Source: Rhodocollybia butyracea (taxonomy: Eukaryota; Basidiomycota; Agaricomycetes; Agaricales; Omphalotaceae). From it: a stretch of DNA of 64,000 nt. Made by a program: the position numbers and the translations under genes. The stretch is from the NCBI GenBank assembly GCA_015501585.1, contig JADNRY010000092.1, positions 62,001-126,000 of the forward strand, in the 5' to 3' direction. The notes beneath the pieces are model-generated. The model searched no databases. It saw only the letters and a list, made by a program, of their open reading frames with translations, and was not told the origin of the DNA. Positions 46,631-59,368 of this stretch are shown piece by piece; the first letter of the stretch is position 1, and every line of letters starts with the position of its first letter.

Positions 46631-49600
46631 CGGACTGTCTTCCTTGATTTTTTCTTTTATCAATTAGCAGCTCTCATCTCATGTTGTATTTTAGTGACAC
46701 CTCCATCTTTCCTTGAGCGTTATTTTTCCCTTTACGGATCACATGTTTCCATCAGCGGATTCAGTCTTCATTGTACATTTTAGTGTCTGCATCTCTCTCT
46801 CTCTCTTGCTATTCTAGTTGACTCTCGTCGAATTCCTGTCCCGTTGTTTCCTGTCCTGTTTGTTGTACCGGGGGCAGGCTTGTGTAGATTTCCTTTTCCC
46901 TCTCGAGTTTTTCTGTCCAACTGTTGTCTCTATGTTTACATCTTTTTAACTTATATTATTCCCTAATTATCACTACCCTTACCTGTGAACTGCTGTCATA
47001 CCTATCTTTTGTTTCTGTGCAACTAGTCTCGCTTCACACTTTATGACATCTCCTACTTATTTCGGCTGGAGCATTGGTACTTCAATCAATTTCATCATTA
47101 CTTTTACTTAGATCACTTTTCCTGACCACGAACTAGTAAGGACTAGTGCAAGCCTGTGTGCCTTTGTGACCTCTCTAAGACTAACGGTACCGGGTAAGAA
47201 TAGTAACAGTCAACGCGTCGCGACGAACGCATGCACATGACCGTGGCAATTTCAAATTTTCGGCGTCTCCGCCCTCTTCCACAAACATTGCTCTAACGTC
47301 TCGTCGGCGAATGGCCTGGTAGCTTGGTACTGGCTTCAAAAATGAGGAGCACATTAGCTCATCTTCCAGCAATATACGTATATGCCTCCGCCACTCTCGG
47401 GCACCGATTCCCAGGACTCCAAACTTCCATTCCAAAAGTCTACGACGTATTCGCATTCTGCTTTTGCCTCTTTGTCCCCGAGAATTTGGTACGACTGATT
47501 GTATGGATCGTCTCAAAAACCGCGAATCCTTTCAGCCTCAGCCGACCGCAGGACGCTACCTCAGTGCTACCTCTCACTATATGCTAGTCGACTTTGTACT
47601 CTCGCTACGTCACCGAATATATCCTCTGCCGAATTTTAAATTCTCAACAAATCCGCTTCAAACGTTACGCGACGCGTTCAGTAACATCACATGATCGAGA
47701 ACTGCTTACCCCATCAGACCCAACTCCACTTTGGACACCATCTTGATGGACTGTCACTCCGCCAAACATCTATCATTTGGGGTCTGTTGAAATCCCGACA
47801 TAGAAGTTTCTTTATGACGCTTTGGCTTCCAAAATGCCACCGTACTGGCTCGAATTAATCAACTGAGGCCCCAGTGCTGTCCTGTCGTATGTTCCACCCT
47901 TGGTTCTTAACGGTCGGCCGATTTCTTTCTCCGGTGTTTCAAGCGTCCACACTTTGGATTGGACTGCCGGTGAATGACTCGCTCAAGCACTGGTCCAAGG
48001 AGCGGAAACTATACCCGCAAGCAAGTAATAGTGACATTCGGAACGTCACGTCCGCTGATGATAATAAACGTTTGACCCATAGATGCCCGGTGAGCGAGAG
48101 AACGATCATAATCACTTCTTAAGAGTCATTGACACCATCAGGCTATCTCCGAGTTCTTGTTATGTTCAGAATCTTTCAACCAACCGTCGGCTGCTAATCC
48201 GTCAGAATATTTGTAGACCAGGCCTTCACGAAATACCCGTTCAAAAGTGGTGGTCATCCACTAGTATGCTTTGGGACGTGCAACAATGCCACCCCCTCTG
48301 ACCCAGGTCCCATGAAGATGGTTGGTGGGTAAATATTTATTGAACTTGCTCGCGGCAGAAGAAGTTTGAACCAGGCCATGTGGCTGCTGTTACCCCTCGA
48401 ATTTTCCGAAAAGATCTACTTAGTTGATGCCGACACATGCATGCACGAGCACCCATGGCCACAACGACTGAGAGCTAATATAAATCCCCCTCCACAGACG
48501 ATAGAAGGTCACTTCATTCCACTTGCCACAGTAGGTGGCGTCGTCGACCAAATCCAGAGAATACGGACTAGTTTCTGCTTGGTACTCGGTCGGTGAGTAA
48601 CACCATTCTATCTCCTTTCTTCCTTTGATGATGATGGCATGCCTTAGTATGGGCATTTCGTACGGTCAGTCCACGGAGGACCAAGGTTGCAGTGATGTGG
48701 GTCCGGGACTAAGACCCGGGGCTCCACACCGCGGCCAAGTGGTATGTCCATAGTATTGGGATGCAACCTTGCTATTAATGTCTTTGACTTTAGGTATTCG
48801 GTCTACTTTGGATGCTTTACTTTCGGAATTGTTAGGGGATCCCCTCCGACGTCATCGGGACCCTCAAGCTTTCTGGAAGATCATGGATGTTAGATGCCTC
48901 GATTGGTGGAGAGCCGCAAACGTCGCTCTCTGCAACATCAGAGAAATTGGATTATCCTCATTATTAGAGAGCCCTCAGACTGTTCCTAGATCAATGACAA
49001 GGCACCGGAAACAGAAAAATCAATAAATACTAATAGAGGCGGCCTCCGCTCCTCACGATGGTCGGGAAATTGAAATTGAAATATCCGTTCTTCCCATTTT
49101 CCTTGAGGAGCAGGTAGGCTTTGATTTCTGTCGGATTGGTCTGGATTCAGAGTTACATGCGCTTATTACCTTTATCTTATGGAAACAGTAGATGACCTCT
49201 CCCGCTCATTGCTGTCAATGCTCCGGCGGTTTGATCCTATAGGATCTTAGCCCCGGACCTGAACAGACATATGACTGGTAAATGTTAAAGCTCTTTCTGA
49301 CAAGACGTTGTCGGGATATTGAGGCGTGGGTCATAACAATTGTGCGAATGCTTGCTTTACAATGAGGCATGCGGTTCTTCTACGTCGGTCCGTTCTGCTT
49401 TGTCCGAGACCGCGAAGACTGCTAACTTAGTGGCTGCACGCAGGATTCCCGAGGGCGGTGGGATCTACGGAATATCATCGAAAAGATATAGTGTACTTAT
49501 AGAATGTAAAAAGTAGTACGATGGTCCATTCCCGGAGTTAATGCTGGCAGGTCAACCTGGCTAAAATTGGAAAAGGAAATACGAATTACTGGGCCTTTAC

Positions 49601-50036
49601 AGCTCGCTGCAAACAAATGCAGCAGACAATACACGGATATTGTATATAACGATGACGAGGTACAACAGCAGAACGAGGGACCAAAAATAAGTGACAAAGC
49701 CATAAGGAGAAATAAACAATTGAAAGTGAATAGTTCCGGAAAAGGAGATGTGGGAAAATTGAAAGTCAGATACAGTGCACAGGCCGTTGTTTGCCTGCTG
49801 AACTACTCCCATCACAATGCTCAAGAATCCCTCGAAGGAGATCCTGACGCCGTCCAGCAAGGCCAATGGACGGTGAGCATTAACTTTTTCGCTTGCTGTT
49901 CAATTTCTGACGCTGCAAGCTCTCCAGTAAACATGCCTTTTCTCGCCAACAGTTGCTGAAGCACCTGGCGGTCAGTTTTTTATCCTGAAATTCTTCGCCA
50001 ATTGCTCATGGAATTGCTCTACAGCTTCTCAACACA
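46631..50036. other. 3.4 kb region without a supported gene
   Basis: The first about 500 bp are strongly T/C-rich and look like a long 3' UTR of the upstream gene. From 47170 to 50000 there are only short open stretches on both strands, none with a recognisable product or consistent splice structure. Confidence 0.4.
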
Positions 50037-51565
50037 ATGCCTTCGCCGTTGCCTTCAACATTACCGCCATCTCCACCAGCGTCCAGATCTGCCTCACCTG
50101 TTGCTGGACCCTCGGCCAAGCGTAAACCCGATGTCGGTCTAGACAGCGACAATAAGCCTAAACGGCTACGGACAGATTCGTCGGCCTCTGCTCATCGTGT
50201 TTCCCATCTTCCTCGGCCCGAACTAGCGGAAGACGGCGAGGTCGCCGATGACCACAATGTTTCCCATCCTCTTGCATCTCGCGCCATCATTCTTCCCGAC
50301 TCCAGCTTTGTCCCCATCCGCAGACCAAAGCGAGGCCATACTCACAACGTCCAGGTCATTCCAACCCTGCATGATAAATATCATCAGGCTGGTCGCAAGC
50401 TAAAGTATTCTGGCGACGCTCGTTTCTGGTCTACCTATCCACCATCACACAAGGAATATCGCTCAATAACTAATGCTCCTCCGCCAAATTCCTTGTATCA
50501 TATCCATGGTGGTATGGTAGCCAAGCTTGAGCTTATGGAAGCTCTTGTCATGTTCGTCTACTCGTTATGGTGCAAGGACTACGGCCGCGGAGTCGTCAAC
50601 CCGGAAACATGGCTCACAATGGACGCTTATATCTCATGGTGCAAGAGCAAATGGACGCCAGAAGAAGGCAGCAGCGACGTTGAAAAGGCTTTCTACGGCC
50701 TGATGTATGTTTTTGCCTCCGTCTTCTCTGTTCATTGCGTTTAAAATGGTTCGATCCGCACAGTTTCATGTTCAATGCGTTTATCCATGCTCGCATCGTA
50801 ACGCACTGTCACCGCAAAGCTCGAGCTGAACTACAGCGGGTGACCGAAGTTACACGACAGGCTGTCAGTACGGCTATCGCTGATGCTGTCACTCATGGGT
50901 CGTCCTTAGGAGCTAAATCCCAATCTACTCCTCCAATGCTTCCATCGCCTGCGAGTATTGGCGCCACTAGCAGCGCAAACTCTACTCCGACTAACCGCGA
51001 TGGTACACCTATATCTGACGAAACTCGTTCTACTTCTTCATCTGCCATCAACGCTCCATCATCATCATCACCATCCTTCCCCCCAATACCCCCAAAGCTG
51101 CTTCCTGATAAATATCGAGTGGCCCATCCACCGCCGCATGTCACCGCAGCTGCAAATAGCGTTTCGGCTCCCTTGAACCTCATTCAGCTCGGAAGCATGA
51201 ATGAAGTTTCGCATTCATTGGAGCTTGCCATTTCCGAAATGACTACTGCTCAGACTCATCTCAACTTCTCTACCATGGCGCGTCACTTTCCGCGAACCTT
51301 CGCCCGTATGGTTCATTCCACTTTAAAGTCTTCGGAAGAGCACGAGGTCGACTTTGAAGATGATGACGGCGAACTGTTCTGGCCGGGTCAGAGCATCACT
51401 GGGGAAGGCCTTGCCTGGCTTTGCTTTATGGGTGAAGGCATGGTCAAGGAATTCGGCAAGCAGTTCGAATATAAGGGCTTGAAGGGTGTTGTTCCCAAAC
51501 CTGATCAGCTCCACCCAGACCCACGACAAAGGCCTCCACCACCAGGAGTAGCATCGCAGCGTTGA
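50037..51565 (+). CDS. Conserved basidiomycete protein of unknown function, 489 aa
   Basis: Exons are 50037-50704 and 50764-51565, spliced to an intact 489-aa frame. The N-terminus is proline/serine-rich with two nuclear-signal-like patches (AKRKPDVG, NKPKRLRTDS). A conserved-looking globular core follows: YSGDARFWSTYPPSHKEYRS, MVAKLELMEALVMFVYSLWC, then HARIVTHCHRKARAELQRV across the intron. A low-complexity linker comes next, and a final part with EDDDGELFWPGQSITGEGLA. The mix of nuclear signals and disordered linkers suggests a chromatin or transcription role, but this is inference only. Confidence 0.75.
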
Positions 51566-52972
51566 CATTGAACACGACTTTTTTTCACCATCTGGCTTTC
51601 GTCTAAATTTTGGGCTTTATTCTCTCTGGAACGGAAATAACAACGGGAAGACCCTGGAATTGATTCTTCGAACTTGTGTGTATGGGGGGAATGGCTCCCA
51701 GTGAGCCAAAAGCCATAGGAGATGGCACACTGCTGTTTTCGAGACGCTGTTGGGTCCATCCTAAATGGATATTTCGAACTGGTTCATTGAACCTTCGGAA
51801 TCTGCACCCTGTATCGAACAGCTGGCGCACGTCCTGTGCCATGTACATCTCCTGCTACCATCAAATGTATCTCTAGACTCGTTTTTTCTCCTCTCAAAAT
51901 CGGCATCACTTGTATACCACCACCTATCGCATTCCTCATCAAAACCTATGAGTTTTGTTCTGCTATCATCTATAGTGTTGTGCACCCCCAAAGTTTTTCT
52001 CCTTCTCCTCGGTTCTATTCGGTTGTTTCCTGTTCTCAAGGCTTTTCTTTTCGCCTTGTGACTCGGATTGTACCTTTGCGCGGGACATCCTTTATTTTAC
52101 TGTCCTGTCGCGTGTAGAAGGGTTCGACAGACGGTGTTATTATCTTTCATTCCGCCGTTCACCGTCGTCTCCGTGCTGACTTGGGCTTTTCTATACATAC
52201 CATATTTTTAATGTTTCCGATTATCCCCGCCAGTTCCCCCACATTCAACTTGCATCACATTAAATTTAATTATTCTGTTTTTCTGATTTATCCATTCACA
52301 TTTTTGGAATTTCCTTATTCATTCTAGTCGTTTCAGTTATCATCGGTTCATTCGCATTACGCATTTCTTTTTCCTCAGTTTTTCCATATTCACGCCACCA
52401 TAGTTCTCCTTGTTTTCTCGTTATTTGCTCTCACCCTTCATACCTGTGTGTTGTGTTCTCATTAGCGTGTACAAGAATTTGTACTGTTCTGTGGCATCTA
52501 GACGTGTACAGAAATAAAACGAAAATGATCATTGGCTTCCATCGTGTTACTTCTCCAGCGAGCAACTTTCCGATTGCTCGGCGCAACCTTCGAATAAACT
52601 TAAATGTAGCTTTAGCTCAGTCAGGATAAGCTAGTATAGCCTATTGCAACCCACGATTAAACTCTCAATCGCAACGGACATCGACCGTTGATCATCGATT
52701 TAGGAAGCAAACACTTTTGGCAACGAACGCAATTCCTTGGTCTTCCCGAGTTCACATGCGCTTTGTTGGTTCCTTACAGTGATGAGACTGATTGTAGTAT
52801 GATTCATAGCATACAGAGGGTGGACGAACAGCGGCATGATTTGCATAGGATAGGGAGCATAAAAAGACAACCACCCTCTTCCGAAACGACATGAACGGTA
52901 CTTTTCTTCTCTGCTCTTGCTCTCCAGTGACGTCCGTAATGAGGGGAAAGGAAGCAGAATGAACGGGGCTGA
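51566..52972. other. Convergent 3' intergenic region
   Basis: This is 1.4 kb between the ends of the 489-aa gene and RPS5. It is T-rich, with AATAAAACGAAAATG near 52513 as a possible polyadenylation context. No gene seen. Confidence 0.4.
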
Positions 52973-53919
52973 TCATCGGTTGGACTTGGCCACACGTTCC
53001 AGCTCGTCCTTTTTCTGTTATCGCAAATCGAGAGCTTAAAACAAACGTAGAGTGGGTTCATGAATAGAAAACGTACCTTGATAGCGTAAGAGTTGGATGA
53101 ACCCTTTGCAGCATTCATGAGCTCGTCCGCAAGGCACTCGGCGATCGACTTGACGTTACGGAAAGCAGATTCACGGGTCTGTCACGCAAGATATGAGGAT
53201 TGAAACTTTTGAGTAGGAAAAAGGTTGCACATACACCAACGGTAAGCAGGGCAATCGACTGGTTCACTCTTCGCAGAGGGGACACATCGACGGCTTGACG
53301 ACGGACAGTACCCTGAGAGCCGATACGTGTGGAGTCTTCACGGGGACCAGTGTTGACGATAGCATCAACTAGGACCTAGAAAGTAAATGTAAATTGCTGA
53401 TCATGTTTACAACTTGAAGTGGACGCACCTGGATAGGGTTCTGGTCGCTGATGAGGTGGATGATTTCGAAGGCATGGGCGACGATTCGGACTGCCATGAG
53501 CTTCTTGCCGCTGTTACGACCGTTCATCATCAAGCTAGAGGTGGAAAAAAAATTAGAAAAATAAGACATTACTCTCGGTACAATACATACCTGTCAACCA
53601 ATCGCTCAACAATGGGCATCTGGGCCTTCTTGAACTGCTTCTTGGCGTAACGTCCAGCGGTGTGGGGAAGGTATACGGCATGGCGGACTTGGATGTAGTC
53701 GGTCAAGGAGATATCTGTGACCTCAATTCTGTTCCAAAAACCCTCAGCTAACTTTGTCCCAATTCCTTTTCAGATGAAACCTACTCTTGAGTGTCCCATT
53801 TGCCGAAAAGTTTTACTTCAGACCCGATTTTTGATATGTCCTGGATTATAAACAGTTAAATGACCATAATCAAAGCGCAATAGAGGTTTTCAAAGTACCT
53901 TGGGGAGCGTGGTCGCCAT
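52973..53919 (-). CDS. RPS5: 40S ribosomal protein S5 (uS7), 201 aa
   Basis: This is a small-subunit head protein contacting the E-site tRNA. Exons are 53919-53899, 53840-53785, 53728-53591, 53534-53429, 53375-53235, 53178-53077 and 53014-52973, spliced to an intact 201-aa frame. Conserved uS7 blocks are [60 protein letters not shown] and [19 protein letters not shown], with the usual end SNR. Unlike RPS8 in the same window, no base is missing. Confidence 0.95.
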
Positions 53920-54389
53920 TTTGAGGTCTGGTCTTGAGGATGTTCTACGCGACTACAAATTAGAGGCTACACGTGATACATCAGTGCTAGCCAGTATGAC
54001 CAATATATTCACACGACTACGATCACATGATTAGACTCGAATCAATTTCAAGTTATTAAGTAGTTTGAACTTTGAAGTCAGTACATACTATGTAAGTACT
54101 AGTTATTGGTCTCAGCTGCCCTCTCAAGAGCTGTGCGGGAATAATGGGCAACGTTGTCGGTTGTCGACATAAATATCAATATCTACTAGTCTAACTGGAT
54201 CATATCCAGGAGTAGTAGCAAAAATGCAGCGCGATTATGCAATGTATCGAATGGTATCATGATGAAATGCTATGAGAGTAATGTTACAGTCTTTGAAAAT
54301 GCTGCGGATCGAAAAGCTACACGAGTGACAAGATGGGATCCGGAATGGAGTGAGTTGTACAACAAAAAAAGAATACATACGTGTCTGTC
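53920..54389. other. Intergenic
   Basis: Promoter side of RPS5 and 3' flank of the next minus-strand gene. No coding segment seen. Confidence 0.35.
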
Positions 54390-55878
54390 TTACAAGCGAT
54401 AAGGAGAAGGAGTGCGCCGTCCGCTGAGCCTTTCTTCCATCTTCATCCTGAGGTCCCTTTCATAAAAATAGTCATCCTCTGCTCTCCTACGGTCCTCCGA
54501 CTCGCGCTGCAGTTGAATCAATGCGTTTTCTTCCCTCCTACGCGAGTCATCGCGCTCGCGTCTCAAGATATCTACCTCCTTTTCCAATCTGCGACGAATA
54601 TCCCGCTCGAGGTCTAAGGAATCTTTGAGTTTACGTTTCGCACCGGCTTGACTATGGAATCGACTGCGAAGCGATTGTATTTCGCGCATGATGTCGGAGC
54701 GATCGGGAGACGGCGGACGGGCTGGGAGGTCTGCCTTTGGACGAAAAGAATGGGTGAGCCTTTGAGATTCATTGGAATCCGAAGAAGGAGGGTGAAATAA
54801 TTTGTTCGCGGTGGACGAGAGAGGCTCCGAGATGGTGCTACGATTCAGGATTTTTGTTGTGCCATAAACCTTTTGTATCCACTCCTGCGCCTTCTGGTAA
54901 TGTTCATGATCGACTTTGCCCTCTTCCTGCGTAAGCTTCCCCAAATCGGTTTCGCAGCCGGATAACAGTAGAAATGCGGGTTTAAGCTGTTGCTCTGGGA
55001 TCCCATGTTGTGCCATGACTAGGGACAAATCTGGTTTAATACAAGTGTCAATGTACAAGCACAAGCTCTTTCTCACCTTCAAGCATCGCCTTCAGAACGA
55101 TTATCGCAGCGCGGGGATTTCCCTGACGGCGATATGATGCGCCTACGATCATCCAGTTTCCACGTTCGCTTCCCGTACATTTCAGAAGGTCCACGATTTC
55201 TCGAGGATCGGGCTGAAGGTTTTTCAAGTCGTAGGAAAATACCTCTCCGGATAGACAAAGCTTTAATTTCCGTTTGGGCCAGAGGAATGCAAGGGAGGGT
55301 TAAATGCTCAGCGGCTTTTGCTGACTCTATACAGACAAGGCGTGAAATTAGCGGAGATTTTGGGGAATAAGAAGGTATATTTGGCGTGTTGACTACGGTA
55401 TGCGAGTCTGAAGCGGTGTCGCCTTGCATCGAATCATCTGTGACGCTTATTTGGTCGCAGATGCTATGGTCTGACGGATGAATGCGCTTATTAGTAGAAG
55501 AGGTCAAGTCCTCGACTCTAGAACGATCACGAACTCGACCAGCGTCGTCAAACGCTGGTCCGTCGTGAAGATTGTTGTGCGATGATCCTTTAGATTCCGG
55601 TGTTTCGAGTTCGGAATGCACAGAGCGATATTGCATGAGAGTACTTGGAAACACGCGATTTCGCGATCCGTTGTCTAGACAAAAGCTATACTGAGAGCTG
55701 GCCTGGTCGCTAAACATAAAATAACGAGAGTCGTCACTTGGAAATGCAAGATTAGTCGTAAAACGATAATATTTGGCCGAAACGCGTACATATCACCGTA
55801 GAGAGAGAGCGCCATATGTATATCGTCAGGACTTGACGAGTTGCCCTGTACTTGTATGATATGGTCCAGATGGGCCAT
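54390..55878 (-). CDS. Conserved protein with C-terminal charged coiled coil, 428 aa
   Basis: Exons are 55878-55790, 55709-55337, 55260-55077 and 55030-54390, spliced to an intact 428-aa frame. The N-terminus (MAHLDHIIQVQGNSSSPDDI) and a disordered serine-rich part precede a compact helical core (PREIVDLLKCTGSERGNWMI, YRRQGNPRAAIIVLKAMLE, AFLLLSGCETDLGKL). The last about 100 residues are an Arg/Glu-rich coiled coil (KEVDILRRERDDSRRREENA) ending RRTPSPYRL, like RS-type RNA-processing proteins. The 55261-55336 intron has a weaker GTCTGT donor but restores the core. Function unknown. Confidence 0.72.
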
Positions 55879-56273
55879 GGATGTAGAAAGAAGAAAAAGC
55901 CTCAGTACTCACACTAGAAATTGATCATGATGCACTATAAACTTAATAAAGGGTCAGGATTATTTAGCGCCAATGGTTTGATATAAGTATAGGTTTCAGC
56001 GCTATGAGCGTTCAAGATCTTATTATCTCCATGAGTTTCTTTCCCCAGGAGAGGGTCCAGAGGTCTCGGAAGTGCATCAAGCTTGGTACGATTGTCTTTG
56101 GCCGAGTCCGACTCGGACTTTCGGCCCATTGATGACGTAATAGACTTAGGTCGCTGGCGCTGCGGCTACTTATTAGCGGACACAAAAGGCCTTCAAGTGC
56201 AACAGCTTTCTTCTTTTATCCGGGAAAGATCTTATAAAGCGAAAGGCTTTACTCAAGTTCCATTGTACTTTTC
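55879..56273. other. Divergent intergenic region
   Basis: This is a shared promoter region for the minus-strand coiled-coil gene and the DUF7729 gene. TATAAAG at 56233-56239 lies about 35 bp before the ATG of the latter, which would be an unusually short leader. Confidence 0.4.
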
Positions 56274-57218
56274 ATGATGACTCGCTTAATTTCTTTTGCT
56301 GTTTTGGCTGCTGCTCTAGGAGCCTCTGCTCAATCGCAAGTCAATCTTTAATGCATATATCTATCTTGCTGTTAACTCTTTGTTGTAGCCTTTCATCACA
56401 ATGCACATCTGCGTTGGCTCAGATCGCGACCAACCCGTCATCGGCCTGTTTGAGCCCCTCGTCACTTCTTCCTCTCATAACGTCTGCTGGAAACAGCTCG
56501 CTCGTCAGTGGAGTGGATTCTTGGCTTACAAATGTTTGTGGGGTGGCTCCGTGCAGCAACGACACCTTGGCTGCCATCGTTACCAACGTCACTGCAGGGT
56601 GTAGCTCTGACCTCTCTGCCTTTGGATTTACCTCTGGTAATTCAGCGACCTTGGTCAGCACAGTACAGCAATTCTACCCAACGGTAAGAAACGTGGCTTG
56701 CCTGAAGGAGTGAGTTATCATGATATCATTGTTATTTTTTTCACACTCAGAGCGCCCCGCGTTTCTTTCCGCAGTGGGAGCACACTCTGTGTCACCGAAA
56801 CTCTGACCAACCTTCAAAATGCAGTTGGTAATCTAACGGCTACATCAATCGCGGGCTTGATTGCCACAGGCAATGCTACTCTTCCGTCCAATGTTACTTG
56901 CTCCAACTGCGTCAAGGCGGCTTATAATACGGTGAACTCGGCATTCCCAGGCCTACTGGGTTCTTCCAACTCCACTTTGCAGTCCCAGTGTGGGAGTTCA
57001 TTCACCGGTAGATATTAGCAAATTTTTCAAAAAGATATGATACTGATCATAATTAAGATGGTTCTGCGCCTGCTGGAATTGTTGAAAGTGCAACGAACTC
57101 TTCCTCGTCTGGATCGAGTCCTCCTAGTTCGGGCGCCGTAGCCATCTCCGGAAACATCTTATCTGGCCTCGGTGCATCTGTCCTTATCGTCTTCGGATCG
57201 ACCTTTATGATGCTTTGA
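56274..57218 (+). CDS. Secreted GPI-anchored DUF7729-type protein, copy 1, 258 aa
   Basis: Exons are 56274-56335, 56389-56709, 56775-57007 and 57058-57218, spliced to an intact 258-aa frame. The signal peptide is MMTRLISFAVLAAALGASA. Two repeated halves carry matching cysteines: CTSALAQIATNPSSACL, WLTNVCGVAPCSNDTLAAIV, VRNVACLKD, and NVTCSNCVKAAYNTV. A serine-rich stalk and a C-terminal hydrophobic segment (LGASVLIVFGSTFMML) with a preceding small-residue site fit a GPI anchor. Several N-x-S/T sites suggest glycosylation. The first intron is GC-AG (TC|GCAAGT). The likely location is the cell wall or plasma membrane. Function unknown. Confidence 0.8.
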
Positions 57219-57820
57219 GTCCCTCTCGACTCGTGCCAGAAGATTTTAAATTCTGCGTTCGAGAGACCAGATCGCTGTATACCTGCTGTTTTTGGACTGA
57301 ATCTCGTAAATCATGGACCAAGGACTTGTAACAGCCTTTAACTTAGTACAATAAACATGTCTGTACCGCTCTAATTCTAGTCTGTGAGGAGCTGCTGTCC
57401 CTTTGTGCGTTTCACTTTGGCTCTATCATTACTTACTAAGGCGATGTTTTTCCGGTGTGAGTGGTGCCTTTGGGCGCATATTCTTTAAACGGGCTACCTA
57501 GTCCATTTTTCGGCGCATATTCACTATTGAACGGGCTACGTCCAAGGCAGTTTATGCTGCTCTTTGATAGATACACTCAAGCTTTTCAGCGTAAAGCAGA
57601 ACAGCCTCTATTGGTTGGGCCATAGTAACCGATCACTACTGTATTTATTTGGGACGTACCGACATCTGATCGTCGCGTCGAGCGCTGACTTTGAGTGAAA
57701 AGGTTGTCACAATCTGCTGTTGTTATTTACTTTTCTTCTCTTTCTTCTTCCATCTGGCCTGGTTTTTTCTCATTCCTTCCATTCTTTGAATTTGTTCCTT
57801 TTCACGACCTGAATATCGAT
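57219..57820. other. Intergenic between the DUF7729 copies
   Basis: The words GGCGCATATTC…GGGCTAC and GGCGCATATTCACTATTGAACGGGCTAC near 57473-57540 form a tandem imperfect repeat. Otherwise nothing is seen. Confidence 0.45.
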
Positions 57821-58850
57821 ATGCTGGGCCATATGAAGAAAGCTTTCATCCTCACGGCTGCTGCCGCCTCTGCTGGTCTTTTCCCCAGAGTTCATTCGTA
57901 AGTAATTCCTTGTTCCAATGGTTTCACGACAACTCATCCTCCGATAGCCTTACCTTGAGTTCAGGGTGCCAAACCTCTCTTGAAAGTTTATTAACATCTC
58001 CTGGTAAACTGTCGTTGAGCGCAAAAGGAATCTGCAATTGACGATTCATTCTAGATGCCGCATGCTTGAACCCCACCGGTCTTATATCTTCCATAATTGG
58101 CGGTAGCTCAGGATCTATTCCGACTACAGTTAACTCCTGGTTAACCGGAGTCTGCTCTTCCGGAGCCTGCACTAATCAATCCATCGCGAATGTGGTAACC
58201 AATCTCACTGACGGCTGCAGTACTGAACTGTCAAGTCTGGGTATTTCCGTTTCGTCAGTCCAAAGCGACATTATTTCTGTCGCCCAAGCGGTTTATCCGA
58301 CTATTCGTCAAATCGCTTGCTTGCAAGAGTGAGTATCGTCTGCTATTTCCAGGAAACACCCCAACTAATAAGCTGTGTATCAGTGATACGAGCAATCAGC
58401 TCTGCGCAGTACAAGCATTGAACAACCTCTCCAGTGTTGTTGGCCAATTAAATGTCTCTGATATAACCTTCCTCAATCTGTTCACTGACGCGCAAGCGTT
58501 GTTCGCTAACGGGGTCCAGAATATTGCTTGCTCGGACTGCATGAAGGAAAGCTTCTCAATCGCGAAAACCAATTTCCCCAGTATCGTATCAGATGCTGAG
58601 CCTGAAGCCCAAGCTCTATGTGGTGCTTCTTTCCTTGGTGCGTAACCTCGAGATAAAGTCACGAATCCCTTATGAAATTCCCGTAGATGGAAACTTGCCA
58701 AGTACTGTTTCTCAAACAGCGAACGAAGCAGTGTTCTCCAGCACTCCCCCCTCGCAGAGTAGCGCGGGCTTCAGGATGTCGTATACAGCCTTTGGCCCAT
58801 CTGCTGCTATTCTAGGCAGTGTATTCGCGGCGTTTGCTCTCCTTGCTTGA
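57821..58850 (+). CDS. Secreted GPI-anchored DUF7729-type protein, copy 2, 274 aa
   Basis: Exons are 57821-57897, 57948-58003, 58055-58328, 58384-58637 and 58687-58850, spliced to an intact 274-aa frame. The signal peptide is KKAFILTAAAASAGL (start at 57821 or 57833). Cysteine motifs parallel copy 1: GCQTSLESLL, AACLNPTGLISSI, WLTGVCSSGACTNQSIANVV, TIRQIACLQ, IACSDCMKESF. It ends in a hydrophobic GPI-type segment (AAILGSVFAAFALLA). It has one more 5' intron than copy 1. Divergence is high, so the tandem duplication is old. Confidence 0.8.
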
Positions 58851-59368
58851 CCGCCTTAGGCATTCATGTTGTGGTAATGAACTTTACTAGAAATGGACTT
58901 TAGGACCAGTAATCGAATTGAGCTTTGTTATTATATTTTTAGCGAGATCGCCTGTTCTGTCGATATACCTTTTGGGCCTTACAGGTTTATGGTACCGAAT
59001 CTTATTGCTTGCACTCGAGTGAGATGTGGTGAATTGTGATGAGATTTGCATAATTATAATAAATCTGAGCAGCGGAATACAAAAACCAAACCAAATTTGT
59101 CGGGATCATGGTCGTCATGGCATGAGAGTCGTGAATAGTACTTTAGTATCATAAGAGGTCATCGCAGGGTCGTCGAATAAGAATGAGGTCTGTGCAAAAA
59201 ATATAAATGAATAAACATATCGAAAGAAAGATGTACTCGAAGATTAAATGGAGCATCAAGCAACGAAAACCTGGGTAAACGAGTGTGTACAATAATGATA
59301 GAAAAAGGTGGAACAGACATAGCAGAACAGAAACGGAAGGGTAGAAAGAGAACACAGACAGACGAGGC
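58851..59368. other. Convergent 3' intergenic region
   Basis: This is about 520 AT-rich bp between convergent stops. No gene seen. Confidence 0.35.

Noticed and set aside
47181..49026. Several 60-110-codon open frames between 47 and 49 kb
   Set aside because: No start context, splice extension or recognisable motif. Similar frames appear by chance in non-coding DNA of this composition.
52605..52680. A-box-like TAGCTCAGTCAGG suggesting a tRNA gene
   Set aside because: There is no B box (GGTTCRANNCC), no T-arm and no acceptor stem pairing downstream.
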